Assembly (NCBI GenBank): GCA_002748065.1 | Contig: PDRJ01000024.1 | Coordinates: 1 to 64,000, forward strand | DNA from: Bacteroidota bacterium | GTDB taxonomy: Bacteria > Bacteroidota > Bacteroidia > Bacteroidales > BM520 | Length of the DNA: 64,000 nt | Reading direction: 5' to 3' | Shown here: in pieces, positions 55,894 to 64,000 of the stretch | Layout of the letters: every line of letters starts with the position of its first letter | Numbering within the stretch: position 1 is the stretch's first letter | Position numbers and translations under genes: made by a program | Notes under the pieces: generated by a model | Seen by the model: the letters and a program-made list of their open reading frames with translations, nothing else | Told to the model about the DNA's origin: nothing | Database searches by the model: none

Positions 55894-56730
55894 ATGATAA
55901 CCATCGGACAAGACAACACACTTACCCTCTTACGCAGCACAAGCGTGGGGCTCTACCTGGGAGACAACACCGGAGAGGAGGTACTATTACCCAACAAATA
56001 CTGTCCGGAGCACTTTGAGATAGGCGAAGAGATCACCGTTTTCGTTTATCGTGACTACGCGGAACGAAAAATCGCCACGACCCTCGAGCCCCATATCAAG
56101 CTGCATGAATTTGCCTTCCTACAGGTAACCGATGTCTCAGAGGTGGGCGCTTTTCTGGATTGGGGCTTGGAAAAGGACCTACTGGTTCCCTTTAGAGAAC
56201 AGCGTCAAAAGATGGAAAAAGGACGCTGGTACGTGGTCTTTTTAGCGCTTGATGAGAGATCATACCGCCTATTTGCCAGCAATAAAATCGACAAATACCT
56301 CAGTAACGAAGAGCTCTCTGTGACGCTCCACCAGCAGGTCTCCCTACTGGTATCAAACCGCTCAGAGATGGGCTACACCGTTATTGTGAACAACCGCCAC
56401 AAGGGACTCATCTACGCCAATGAGGTGTTTAAACCCCTCCATGTGGGAGACCAACTGACCGGCTATGTGAAGAATATCAGGGAAGACCAGAAGTTAGATA
56501 TCTCCTTACACCCCATCGGTTATAACAACTTTAACGATGCAAATGTCCTCAAAATCATCCAACTCTTAGAGGCTAACCATGGCCTGTTAAACCTCACCGA
56601 TAAGAGTGATCCCTCGGAGATCTACGCCCTTGCCGGAATGAGCAAAAAGGCCTTCAAAAAAGCCGTTGGTGCCCTTTATAAGGCGGAAAAGATCGTGCTA
56701 AAAGAGGACCATATCGCCCTTGTCCCATAA
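55894..56730 (+). CDS. cvfB: CvfB-type S1 RNA-binding protein
   Basis: The 278-residue protein has three S1-like beta-barrels and a C-terminal winged helix: an early domain (GLYLGDNTGEEVLLPNKYCP), a second with VTDVSEVGAFLDWGLEKDLLVP, a third with YTVIVNNRHKGLIYANEVF and then ISLHPIGYNNFNDANVLKI. CvfB affects virulence and translation in Staphylococcus. It binds RNA, probably single-stranded. It starts 20 bp after a terminator; no -7 box is clear. It stands ahead of three co-directed RNA-related genes. Confidence 0.85.
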   Translation: MITIGQDNTLTLLRSTSVGLYLGDNTGEEVLLPNKYCPEHFEIGEEITVFVYRDYAERKIATTLEPHIKLHEFAFLQVTDVSEVGAFLDWGLEKDLLVPFREQRQKMEKGRWYVVFLALDERSYRLFASNKIDKYLSNEELSVTLHQQVSLLVSNRSEMGYTVIVNNRHKGLIYANEVFKPLHVGDQLTGYVKNIREDQKLDISLHPIGYNNFNDANVLKIIQLLEANHGLLNLTDKSDPSEIYALAGMSKKAFKKAVGALYKAEKIVLKEDHIALVP

Positions 56731-56756
56731 GCACACGCCATTTCCCATACAATTTA

Positions 56757-56764
56757 TATCTTTG
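56757..56764 (+). promoter_or_regulatory. Promoter -7 box for the THUMP methyltransferase gene
   Basis: TATCTTTG, 46 bp upstream of the TTG start. Confidence 0.55.
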
Positions 56765-56810
56765 CCCCAACTATTGGATCGGAAAGGTATCACCATTAAC
56801 ACACTGAGCA

Positions 56811-57965
56811 TTGCAATCGTTTCCTCTTATCGCAAAAACACTTTACGGACTTGAAAAGGTATTGGCTTCGGAGTTGGAACAGATTGGAGCCACCGAGATT
56901 ACGCTCCTCAACAGAGCCGTGAAGTACAAAGGCACCCTGGAGGTGATGTACAAAAGTAACCTGCTGCTCCGCACCGCACAAAAGATCCTCAAACCCATTC
57001 GCACCTTCAGCGTAAAGAACGAGGCACAGTTATATCGGTTAATACAGACCATTGACTGGACGTCGCTATTCCATGCGGATCAAACCTTTGCCGTTGACGG
57101 CACCACACAAGGGAAGCTCTTTACACACTCCAAGTTCGTGGCACTGCGTACCAAAGATGCCATTGTGGATCAGTTTCGCAGCCGCTTCGGGAAACGTCCC
57201 TCTGTGGACATTGAACATCCCGACATCCGAATCAACATCCATATTGCGGAGAGCCGATGCACCGTCTCCATGGACAGCAGTGGCGTTCAATTGGGACGGC
57301 GCGGCTACCGAGCCATGCAGCTGGAAGCGCCCATCTCGGAAACATTGGCCGCAGGCATCCTTCTCCTCTCCCAATGGGATCGGAAGCGCCCGCTACTGGA
57401 TCCCATGTGTGGATCGGGAACCTTCCCCATCGAGGCCGCCATGATGGCCGCCAACATCCCTCCGGGAAGGCTACTGGAATTTGCCTTTGAAAACTGGAAC
57501 GACTACGACGATGTGCTGTGGAAAAGGGTGCAGCGAGAAGCCGATGCCCGGATCACACCTCCCCAGGCCGACATCAGAGGCATGGACATGGATATCCGAG
57601 CCTTGAAGATAGCCACGCAAAACGCCCGATACGCCGGAGTGGATAAATGGGTGCAGTGGGGACTCAACGACTTTCTGGAACAGACCCCCAACATGGATCC
57701 CGGCCTTTTGGTCATCAACCCTCCCTATGGAGAGAGACTCAAAGAGAAGGAGGAGATCATTCCTTTTTACAAGGAGATTGGAACCCGCATGAAGCATCAT
57801 TACCAAGGATGGGAAGCGTGGATTATCAGCGGAAATGTGGAAGCCATAAAGTTTATCGAGTTGAGGCCGGCCCGGAAGATCAAACTCTATAACGGCCCCC
57901 TGGAGAGCCGACTCCATAAATATGAACTTTATAAGGGATCCCGAAAAAAAGAACAACAACGCTAA
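56811..57965 (+). CDS. THUMP-domain rRNA methyltransferase (RlmL/YpsC-like)
   Basis: The 384-residue enzyme has an N-terminal THUMP domain (about 50-160) that binds RNA and a class I SAM domain with LLDPMCGSGTFPIEAAM (motif I), GMDMDIRALKIATQNA and the catalytic NPPY in VINPPYGERL. These residues fit N2-guanine methylation of 23S rRNA, like the RlmL N-half or YpsC. The start is TTG because an in-frame stop lies 2 codons upstream and no ATG fits; MQSFPLIAKTLYGLE matches family N-termini. The S4 gene follows after 41 bp. Confidence 0.88.
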   Translation: MQSFPLIAKTLYGLEKVLASELEQIGATEITLLNRAVKYKGTLEVMYKSNLLLRTAQKILKPIRTFSVKNEAQLYRLIQTIDWTSLFHADQTFAVDGTTQGKLFTHSKFVALRTKDAIVDQFRSRFGKRPSVDIEHPDIRINIHIAESRCTVSMDSSGVQLGRRGYRAMQLEAPISETLAAGILLLSQWDRKRPLLDPMCGSGTFPIEAAMMAANIPPGRLLEFAFENWNDYDDVLWKRVQREADARITPPQADIRGMDMDIRALKIATQNARYAGVDKWVQWGLNDFLEQTPNMDPGLLVINPPYGERLKEKEEIIPFYKEIGTRMKHHYQGWEAWIISGNVEAIKFIELRPARKIKLYNGPLESRLHKYELYKGSRKKEQQR

Positions 57966-58006
57966 CTACGGCCTTTCTCAAAGACTAATACCCCCCAAAC
58001 AACACC

Positions 58007-58216
58007 ATGAAATTTCAACTGAACGGACAAGCATATATCGAACTAAACAAGCTCTTAAAGATCATGGGTATCGTGGAGAGCGGAGGCTTTGCCAATGCGG
58101 TCATTACAGGGGAAGAGGTGTTGGTGAACGGCCAAATAGAGACCCGAAAACGCAAAAAACTCCACCAGGGAGATACCGTAACCTTTGCCAACCACACCAT
58201 TGAGATTGTGGCCTAA
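58007..58216 (+). CDS. Small S4-domain RNA-binding protein (YbcJ/YaaA-like)
   Basis: The 69-residue protein is an isolated S4 domain: IELNKLLKIMGIVESGGFAN, then GEEVLVNGQIETRKRKKL and GDTVTFANHTIEIV. Single S4 proteins of this sort bind structured rRNA or stalled ribosomes. It overlaps neither gene; the gap to the DEAD-box helicase is 12 bp, so they are likely co-transcribed. Confidence 0.85.
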   Translation: MKFQLNGQAYIELNKLLKIMGIVESGGFANAVITGEEVLVNGQIETRKRKKLHQGDTVTFANHTIEIVA

Positions 58217-58228
58217 AACCGACTTACC

Positions 58229-59551
58229 GTGACCTTTGAAGAACTAAATTTAAGCAAACCGCTGCGACATGCCCTTGACGATATGGAGTATGTCTACCCT
58301 ACCCGAATACAACAAGAAGCCTATTCCGTCATCCTCTCGGGAAGAGATATGGTGGGGGTTGCCCAAACAGGAACGGGGAAGACCCTTGCCTACCTCCTGC
58401 CCATCCTACGGCAACTCCCCTACTCCGAACAACGGAACCCCAGAATCTTAATCCTCGTACCAACCCGCGAGTTGGTGCTTCAGGTAGCAGCAGAGATCGA
58501 GAAACTCACAGCCTATATCACCGTTCGGGTAGCCACCGTATATGGAGGCGTCAACATCAACCCACAGAAGCAAGCTGTACATCAAGGGGTAGACATCCTT
58601 GTGGGTACACCGGGACGGGCGTATGACCTTGCCATGACAGGCATCCTCCGTTTCAAGTCCATTCAAAAACTTGTGGTGGATGAGGTGGACGAAATGCTAA
58701 ACTTAGGGTTCCGCCCGCAGTTGGAGGCCATCATGGATACCCTGCCTCCACGCCGTCAAAACCTGCTCTTCTCAGCCACACTGAGCGAAGGAGTAGAGAA
58801 GATCATAGACACCCACTTTGCGGCACCGGAAAAGATCATTGTGGCACCCCACGGCACCCCATTGGAGGAGATCCAACTCATGGGCTATCACGTCCCCAAC
58901 TATCATACAAAGGTGAACCTCCTAAAACACCTGCTGAAAGAGCGAGAGGTCCTGAAAAAAGTTCTGGTCTTTGTGGATAGTAAAAAACTGGCTGACAAAC
59001 TCTACGAAAAGATCGCCCCCACCTACGAGGGAGAGGTAGGGATTATCCACTCCAACAAAGCGCAAAACACCCGGATAAAAGCCATACAGCGGTTCCAGGA
59101 GGAAGAGATCAGGGTATTGATTGCCACGGATATCATTGCACGAGGCATCGACTTTAGGGAGATCAGCCATGTGATCAACTTCGATATGCCCGAAAGCCCC
59201 GGAGACTTCATTCACCGTATAGGGCGCACAGGGCGCGCCGGGCAATACGGCATTGCCCTCGCCTTTGTTAATGAAAAAGAGGAGGAGCAGTTATTGGAGA
59301 TCGAGAAACTCATCCACAAGAAATTACCCTTTGAAGAGATTCCCCAGGAGGTGGAGATCTCCAAGATCTTCACGCCCGAAGAGCGCCCCAAACTCTTTGA
59401 TAAAAACTACTTAGGAACCCCGTCACGCCTCACCGGTGGCGGTGCTTTTCATGAGAAGAGTGCCAAAAACCGGCAACGCAACTCGGGCAGCCCCGCCCTC
59501 AAAAGGCCCAAAAAGAAAAAAGGTCCCAAAAGAAGTGGTAAAAAACGATAA
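58229..59551 (+). CDS. DEAD-box RNA helicase
   Basis: The 440-residue ATP-dependent RNA helicase has all main motifs: Q motif region PTRIQQEAY, motif I AQTGTGKT, motif Ia PTRELVLQ, motif II DEVD, motif III SAT, motif IV region VFVDSKKLA, motif V ATDIIARGID and motif VI HRIGRTGRAG. A basic tail (RPKKKKGPKRSGKKR) at the C-terminus gives nonspecific RNA contact, as in RhlE/CshA types. It starts with GTG. It is the last of a plus-strand group of RNA-related genes and probably acts in ribosome assembly or mRNA turnover. Confidence 0.93.
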   Translation: MTFEELNLSKPLRHALDDMEYVYPTRIQQEAYSVILSGRDMVGVAQTGTGKTLAYLLPILRQLPYSEQRNPRILILVPTRELVLQVAAEIEKLTAYITVRVATVYGGVNINPQKQAVHQGVDILVGTPGRAYDLAMTGILRFKSIQKLVVDEVDEMLNLGFRPQLEAIMDTLPPRRQNLLFSATLSEGVEKIIDTHFAAPEKIIVAPHGTPLEEIQLMGYHVPNYHTKVNLLKHLLKEREVLKKVLVFVDSKKLADKLYEKIAPTYEGEVGIIHSNKAQNTRIKAIQRFQEEEIRVLIATDIIARGIDFREISHVINFDMPESPGDFIHRIGRTGRAGQYGIALAFVNEKEEEQLLEIEKLIHKKLPFEEIPQEVEISKIFTPEERPKLFDKNYLGTPSRLTGGGAFHEKSAKNRQRNSGSPALKRPKKKKGPKRSGKKR

Positions 59552-59713
59552 CACCCCTCCGGAGCTTACCGACTTTTACCAGTTAGCACTTTCCCCACTG
59601 CGCTACACCCCCTTTCAAAACCCAATAAACCTATGATTTTCAGGTAATTGTTAATTATCAATTACTAATTGAAGAATTTAAACAACTACCATACGATAAA
59701 CGGATTATCAAAC

Positions 59714-59743
59714 CATGAATAACCTACCCCTAAGTTATTCATG
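59714..59743. terminator. Hairpin between convergent genes
   Basis: CATGAATAAC pairs perfectly with GTTATTCATG over a 10-base loop. It overlaps the left end of partial repeat copy H. Without a T run its role is uncertain; the rest of 59552-59787 holds no gene. Confidence 0.45.
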
Positions 59744-59759
59744 AGTGTCTGTCCATAAA
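59742..59759 (+). repeat. Dispersed element, partial copy H (left end only)
   Basis: GAGTGTCTGTCCATAAA matches the left terminal repeat of copy F, then the match stops. It is a solo end, left by decay or an abortive event. Confidence 0.6.
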
Positions 59760-59787
59760 AAAACACAACCAACGAACTAACAGCCAG

Positions 59788-60501
59788 TTAAGGCGCAACC
59801 CTCAAAGAAGCCAAGTAGTTAAAATGGTCATCCTCATAGAGATGTTCAAGGATAAAGCCATGCTGTTGTGCATAATAGTCCAGCGTGTAGAAATCAATGT
59901 AGAGCCATTTAAAGGGTTTCCCCTCCACGTCGCCATAGGTAAGTTCGTAAACCACCTCCCCATAGTAAGGCGCATTAAGATCGATCCATAACGATCCGTC
60001 ATCCTGTTGGAAAAGATAGCGTAGGTCAGAGCTATCAAGCAGGATCTCTCCTCCCGGCTTGAGAATTTTCTTCACCAATGGCAGAAAAAGATTCAGCCCC
60101 TCAATATCCTGTACCATTCCGATACCATTCATAAGCATCAAAATCGTATCGTACGATTCCTCTTTTATGGAAAAAAGATTTTGCAATTTCGCACTCTTCA
60201 CTCCCCGTCGTTGCATCACCTCCACCGCTCCCGGAGAGACATCAATAGCCGTCACCTCCATTCCCTGCTCCTGAAGCCACAACGAATGGCTTCCCGAGCC
60301 GGCTCCGGCATCCAGGATATGACCTTTGGCCCTCGCCAAAGCACGTTGTTCGGTCTCAGGCATCGCCTCAAACTCTCGAAAAAAATAGCGGGGAGATAGC
60401 CACTCATCCTCTGCTACAGAACACTTTACAAGGATCTCTCCCCGTACCTTCCCCTCCATCACATCGTGAAAAGCAGCCCCCAAAGGATCATTTATAAACA
60501 T
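59788..60501 (-). CDS. Class I SAM-dependent methyltransferase
   Basis: The 237-residue enzyme has motif I as HILDAGAGSGSHSLWLQ (about residues 62-78), the acidic strand-2 end VTAIDVSPGA, and TILMLMNGIGMVQD before LKPGGEILLDSSD. The N-terminus (DPLGAAFHDVMEGKVRGEI) is not typical of any named subgroup. The acceptor is unknown. It is divergent from the acetyl-CoA synthetase gene across 107 bp. Confidence 0.8.
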   Translation of the reverse strand: MFINDPLGAAFHDVMEGKVRGEILVKCSVAEDEWLSPRYFFREFEAMPETEQRALARAKGHILDAGAGSGSHSLWLQEQGMEVTAIDVSPGAVEVMQRRGVKSAKLQNLFSIKEESYDTILMLMNGIGMVQDIEGLNLFLPLVKKILKPGGEILLDSSDLRYLFQQDDGSLWIDLNAPYYGEVVYELTYGDVEGKPFKWLYIDFYTLDYYAQQHGFILEHLYEDDHFNYLASLRVAP

Positions 60502-60608
60502 CGTACAGATTTTTCGTAAAGATAGTCCAATTTTTCACCACAAATTTACTAACTTAGCCTCACCGTTTAGAACGTTTTTGAAAAAAATCACAAAACCATT
60601 ATAACTAC

Positions 60609-62657
60609 ATGATTAACAAGAAATTAATAAACCCCAAGAGCATTGTCGTTGTGGGTGGCTCCAATGACGTTAGGAAGCCCGGAGGTAAAGTCTTAAAGAA
60701 TCTTCTGGATGGAGATTATCCGGGCAAGCTCTATGTGGTCAACCCCAAAGAAAAAGAGGTACAGGGACTCCCCTGCTACGCCAGTGTTGACGAAATCCCC
60801 CAAGCGGATATGGCCATCCTTGCCATTGCGGCCAAGTATTGCCCCCCCACCGTGGAGGTGTTAACCGCAAAGAAAGAGACACAGGCCTTTATCATCATCT
60901 CAGCAGGCTTCAGTGAGGAGAATGCCGAAGGTGCCGCCCTTGAGAAGAAGGTGGTGGAACTCATTGAGCGTGTAGATGGCTCCCTGATAGGCCCCAACTG
61001 TGTAGGAATGTTTAACACGCATTTCCACGGTGTCTTCAGCACCCCCATTCCCCGGATTGACCCTCAGGGCGTAGATTTTATCAGTGGTTCGGGAGCCACC
61101 GCCGTCTTCATTATGGAAGCGGGAATCTCCATGGGGCTCACCTTCAATAGCCTCTACTCCGTAGGAAACAGTGCCCAGCTGGGGGTTGAAGATATCCTTG
61201 AGCATCTGGACAACACCTACGAGCATGGGGTAAGTTCTCCCGTTAAGCTCCTATACATCGAGAGTGTTAACAAACCACAGAAGCTGCTTCGTCATGCGCG
61301 CAGCTTGATACAGAAGGGGGCCAAGATTGCCGCAATCAAAGCGGGAAGTTCCGAGGCGGGAACCCGGGCAGCCTCCTCCCACACCGGCGCTATGGCCAGT
61401 CCTGATGTGGCCGTAGACACCCTCTTCCGCAAAGCCGGCATTGTACGTTGCTACGGCCGGGAGGAGTTGGCCACGGTGGCCTCCATCTTCATGCACAAAG
61501 AGCTAAAAGGAAAGAATATCGCCATCATCACCCATGCCGGCGGCCCGGCAGTGATGCTCACCGACACCCTCTCCAACGGCGGGCTTAACATCCCTCATAT
61601 CGAGGCACCGGAGCTGTTGGAAAAGCTCTTCCCCGGCTCCTCAGTAGCCAACCCCATCGACTTTCTGGCCACGGGTACGGCCGAACAGTTGGGAGAGATC
61701 ATCGACTACTGCGACAACCATCTTGAAGGAATCGACGGAATGGCCGTTATCTTTGGCAGCCCGGGACTCTTTCAGGTTTACGACGTATACGACCTGCTCC
61801 ATGAGAAGATGAAGAGCAGCAAGAAACCGGTCTTCCCCATTCTGCCCTCCATCATCAACGTAAAAGATGAGATCCAGCAGTTTATTGCAAAAGGGCACAG
61901 CTTCTTCCCCGATGAAGTAGTATTTGGCAACGCATTGGCGCGCGTCTTTAGCACCCCCAAGCCCACCGAGGAGGAACCCGACTCCTACCCGGTAGATACC
62001 GCCACCATCCGCAAGGTCATTGAGCAAGCGGAAGAGGGCTACATCTCCCCCAATGAGATTCAACAGCTACTGGATGCTGCCGGCATTGACCGGGCAGGCG
62101 AAGCGGTGGTCACCTCCAAAGAGCAAGCCATTGAAGAGGCTCGTAAGTTGGGGTATCCCATTGTGATGAAGGTGGTGGGTCCCGTACACAAGTCCGATGT
62201 GGGCGGCGTAGTACTCAATGTACAAGAGGATGCGCAAGTGGCCAAGGAGTTTGAGCGAATGATCCAAATTCCGGAGACCACCGCCATTCTCATGCAGCCT
62301 CAACTCTCCGGAAGCGAACTTTTTGTGGGAGCAAAACGAGAGCCCAAATTTGGGCAGATGGTACTATGTGGGCTGGGAGGCATCTTTATTGAAGTCTTCA
62401 AAGATACCAACGCCGGACTGGCGCCCCTCTCCTCCCAGGAGGTCCATCGGATGATCTCCTCCTTAAAGGGCTATAAGATCATCCAGGGGACCAGGGGTCA
62501 GGAACCGGTTAACGAAGCCAAATTTGTGGAAACAGTTATGCGAATCAGTGCATTGGTTACGGCTGCTCCCGAAATTGCAGAGATGGACCTCAACCCACTG
62601 TTGGGATCCAGGGAGCGGGTTGTAGCCGTGGATGCACGCATACGAATAGCAAAGTAA
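60609..62657 (+). CDS. ADP-forming acetyl-CoA synthetase (acetate-CoA ligase), alpha-beta fusion
   Basis: The 682-residue enzyme makes ATP, CoA and acetate (or another acid) from acyl-CoA, ADP and phosphate. The alpha part (about 1-455) has the CoA-binding fold (SIVVVGGSNDVRKPGGKVL), the conserved phosphohistidine loop in SSHTGAMASPDVAV and the succinyl-CoA ligase-like middle. The beta part (about 470-682) is an ATP-grasp domain with YPIVMKVVGPVHKSDVGGVV and DLNPLL. The fused form is found in anaerobes and protists that end amino-acid or sugar fermentation with it. A membrane protein gene begins 1 bp after its stop. Confidence 0.92.
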   Translation: MINKKLINPKSIVVVGGSNDVRKPGGKVLKNLLDGDYPGKLYVVNPKEKEVQGLPCYASVDEIPQADMAILAIAAKYCPPTVEVLTAKKETQAFIIISAGFSEENAEGAALEKKVVELIERVDGSLIGPNCVGMFNTHFHGVFSTPIPRIDPQGVDFISGSGATAVFIMEAGISMGLTFNSLYSVGNSAQLGVEDILEHLDNTYEHGVSSPVKLLYIESVNKPQKLLRHARSLIQKGAKIAAIKAGSSEAGTRAASSHTGAMASPDVAVDTLFRKAGIVRCYGREELATVASIFMHKELKGKNIAIITHAGGPAVMLTDTLSNGGLNIPHIEAPELLEKLFPGSSVANPIDFLATGTAEQLGEIIDYCDNHLEGIDGMAVIFGSPGLFQVYDVYDLLHEKMKSSKKPVFPILPSIINVKDEIQQFIAKGHSFFPDEVVFGNALARVFSTPKPTEEEPDSYPVDTATIRKVIEQAEEGYISPNEIQQLLDAAGIDRAGEAVVTSKEQAIEEARKLGYPIVMKVVGPVHKSDVGGVVLNVQEDAQVAKEFERMIQIPETTAILMQPQLSGSELFVGAKREPKFGQMVLCGLGGIFIEVFKDTNAGLAPLSSQEVHRMISSLKGYKIIQGTRGQEPVNEAKFVETVMRISALVTAAPEIAEMDLNPLLGSRERVVAVDARIRIAK

Positions 62658-62658
62658 C

Positions 62659-63363
62659 ATGACCAAAAAAGACCTTGGAGTACTTGCAGGTACGGTGCTC
62701 TTTTTTGCGCCTTTCGTCCTGTTTCCAACCGTATACCAGCAGTATCTTGCCTTAACCCACGGATACCCATTTTTGACGGCAGGGCTGAAATTTGCCCTGC
62801 TGGCCACCTTTGGGGAGGTGTTAGGATTGCGGATACGCACCGGGGGCTTCCATACAAAGGGCTTCGGCATCTTACCCAAGGCGATGGTATGGTTCTTTCT
62901 GGGGATCTGTATCAAAGCGGCCTTTGTAATCTTTGTATACGGTGCTCCCATGCTGCTCACCAAGCTGGGTATCCACGAACCCTGGCAGGAGCTCCTCTCC
63001 CAAAGTATCTTTAAAACACGCTCCCCATGGCATCTGTTGGCGGCATTTACCATTAGCGTCACCATGAACACCTTCTTCGCCCCCGTCTTCATGACACTCC
63101 ATAAAATGACAGACATCCATATTGAGCAGGGGGGAGGAAGCCTAAAGGGATTCTTCACGCCGTTCCATCCCGGCACGATTATGCAGAAAATCAACTGGGA
63201 TATCCAATGGAACTTCGTCTTCAAAAAAACCATCCCCTTCTTCTGGTATCCTGCACATACCTTAACATTTATGTTACCCCCGGAACATCGAATCCTTTTT
63301 GCCGCACTCTTAGGCGTTGTTTTAGGGGTTATTTTATCCATTGCCAACTTAAAAGAAAAATAG
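62659..63363 (+). CDS. Multi-pass membrane protein (Mpv17/PMP22-like)
   Basis: The 234-residue protein has about five hydrophobic segments (residues about 7-28, 40-58, 72-95, 115-140, 212-232). The last third, WNFVFKKTIPFFWYPAHTLT followed by LPPEHRILFAALLG, resembles the C-terminal signature of Mpv17/PMP22 proteins. Its function is unknown; channel activity has been proposed for eukaryotic members. Its start is 1 bp after the acetyl-CoA synthetase stop and its stop 9 bp before the aminotransferase, so all three are probably co-transcribed. Confidence 0.6.
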   Translation: MTKKDLGVLAGTVLFFAPFVLFPTVYQQYLALTHGYPFLTAGLKFALLATFGEVLGLRIRTGGFHTKGFGILPKAMVWFFLGICIKAAFVIFVYGAPMLLTKLGIHEPWQELLSQSIFKTRSPWHLLAAFTISVTMNTFFAPVFMTLHKMTDIHIEQGGGSLKGFFTPFHPGTIMQKINWDIQWNFVFKKTIPFFWYPAHTLTFMLPPEHRILFAALLGVVLGVILSIANLKEK

Positions 63364-63372
63364 ATATACCTC

Positions 63373-64000
63373 ATGAAAAAGACCCCCATTGACTACAACA
63401 TTGTAAATGAAAAAATCCGGGAAAGCGGATTGGAAAGTGTAGGAAAAGCATCCATCCGAGAGATAAAAAAACTGATCAACTCCATTGAACAAGCCACAGG
63501 AGAAAAGTTCGTACGCATGGAGATGGGCATACCGGGACTTCCGGCGGTATCCATCGGTGTGGAGGCTGAGATCGAAGCGCTCAAGTCAGGTGTTGCCGCC
63601 ATATACCCCGACATACAAGGGCTCCCCGAGCTGAAGAACGAGATCAGTCGATTCTGCAAGCTCTTTCTCAATGTGAGTGTAAAACCGGACAGTTGTATCC
63701 CCACAGTGGGCTCCATGCAGGGAGGATTTGCGGCTTTTATGACCGTAAACCGCATGGATCCCCAAAAAAACACCACCCTGTTTATTGACCCGGGATTTCC
63801 GGTACACAAGCAGCAGCACCATGTTTTGGGCATTAACTACGAATCATTTGATGTCTACAACTACCGAGGCGACAAGCTGAAAGCGAAGTTGGAATCTTAC
63901 CTGGAGAAGGGGCATATTTCAAGCATGATCTATTCGAACCCCAACAACCCATCCTGGATCTGTTTCACCGAAAAAGAGCTAAGGACCATTGGGGAGTTGG
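63373..64000 (+). CDS. PLP-dependent class I/II aminotransferase (cut by window end)
   Basis: The first 209 residues are present. They start MKKTPIDYNIVNEKIRES and show a substrate-arm region GIPGLPAVSIGVEAEIEA, the phosphate-binding PTVGSMQGGFAAF, the ring-stacking IDPGFPVH and the PLP-contacting asparagine in YSNPNNPSW. The catalytic lysine is beyond the window. It should move an amino group from an amino acid to a keto acid; the substrate cannot be told. It is third in the acetyl-CoA synthetase operon, which suits amino-acid fermentation. Confidence 0.85.
   Translation, partial: MKKTPIDYNIVNEKIRESGLESVGKASIREIKKLINSIEQATGEKFVRMEMGIPGLPAVSIGVEAEIEALKSGVAAIYPDIQGLPELKNEISRFCKLFLNVSVKPDSCIPTVGSMQGGFAAFMTVNRMDPQKNTTLFIDPGFPVHKQQHHVLGINYESFDVYNYRGDKLKAKLESYLEKGHISSMIYSNPNNPSWICFTEKELRTIGEL

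Overview
The window is a chromosomal segment of a Bacteroidota (Bacteroidetes) bacterium, most likely an anaerobic or facultative member of the Bacteroidales/Marinilabiliales type. The evidence is: many promoters with the Bacteroidetes -7 box TAnnTTTG and almost no Shine-Dalgarno sequences; several proteins with type IX secretion (T9SS) C-terminal sorting domains; lineage-typical families (DUF4294, five-repeat DUF349 protein, OmpA with thrombospondin-3 repeats, two-subunit transketolase); and a tig-clpP-clpX cluster with Bacteroidetes-style protein sequences. This assignment is inferred from family resemblance, not from a search.

Layout. 1-2.9 kb is an AT-rich accessory stretch: one end of a dispersed repeat, a C-terminal ORF remnant, a GC-rich multi-hairpin element, a small HTH protein, a T9SS-secreted protein and a decayed gingipain-like (C25) protease. 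3.0-4.8 kb is a divergent oxyR/peroxiredoxin pair. 5.1-11.0 kb (minus) is a tight seven-gene operon: transketolase N-subunit, a von Willebrand A protein, transketolase C-subunit, a thiamine-binding-type protein, a PnuC-family transporter, a NadR-like kinase and a glycosyltransferase. 11.1-14.0 kb is a GH3/beta-lactamase fusion. 14.2-18.5 kb holds tRNA-Leu, tig, clpP, clpX and a DUF4294 protein. 18.7-22.4 kb (minus) holds ompA-like and the catabolic pair argF/arcC. 22.5-25.5 kb holds mtaB and an NfeD/ClpP-class membrane protease. 25.7-29.6 kb (minus) holds a methyltransferase and the histidine-degradation genes ftcD-hutI. 29.9-38.3 kb holds a secreted C10 protease, tRNA-Pro and tRNA-Ser, a U32 peptidase, a lipoprotein, a beta-barrel protein and a T9SS type B protein. 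38.4-51 kb (minus) holds the DUF349 protein, a patatin/barrel phospholipase, valS, a DUF58 protein, trxA and dnaE. 51.1-64 kb holds a lamin-tail protein, AIM24-like and rhodanese genes, a GNAT, a secreted protein of unknown function, a co-directed RNA-binding/modifying set (CvfB, THUMP methyltransferase, S4, DEAD helicase), a methyltransferase, and an ADP-forming acetyl-CoA synthetase followed by a membrane protein and an aminotransferase cut by the window end.

How genes work together. Carbamate kinase with ornithine carbamoyltransferase, histidine degradation via formiminoglutamate, secreted proteases, an aminotransferase and ADP-forming acetyl-CoA synthetase fit protein/amino-acid fermentation with substrate-level ATP formation. 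The transketolase operon appears to couple a thiamine-diphosphate enzyme to uptake/handling genes for a vitamin, plausibly thiamine.

The most striking non-coding feature is a family of about 155-190 bp elements with terminal inverted repeats (core CTGTCYATAAAGTC), present as five whole copies and three partial ones, sitting against gene ends; at dnaE the stop codon lies inside the element end. It has the form of a MITE with no transposase in the window. No clearly new multi-gene defence-like system was seen.
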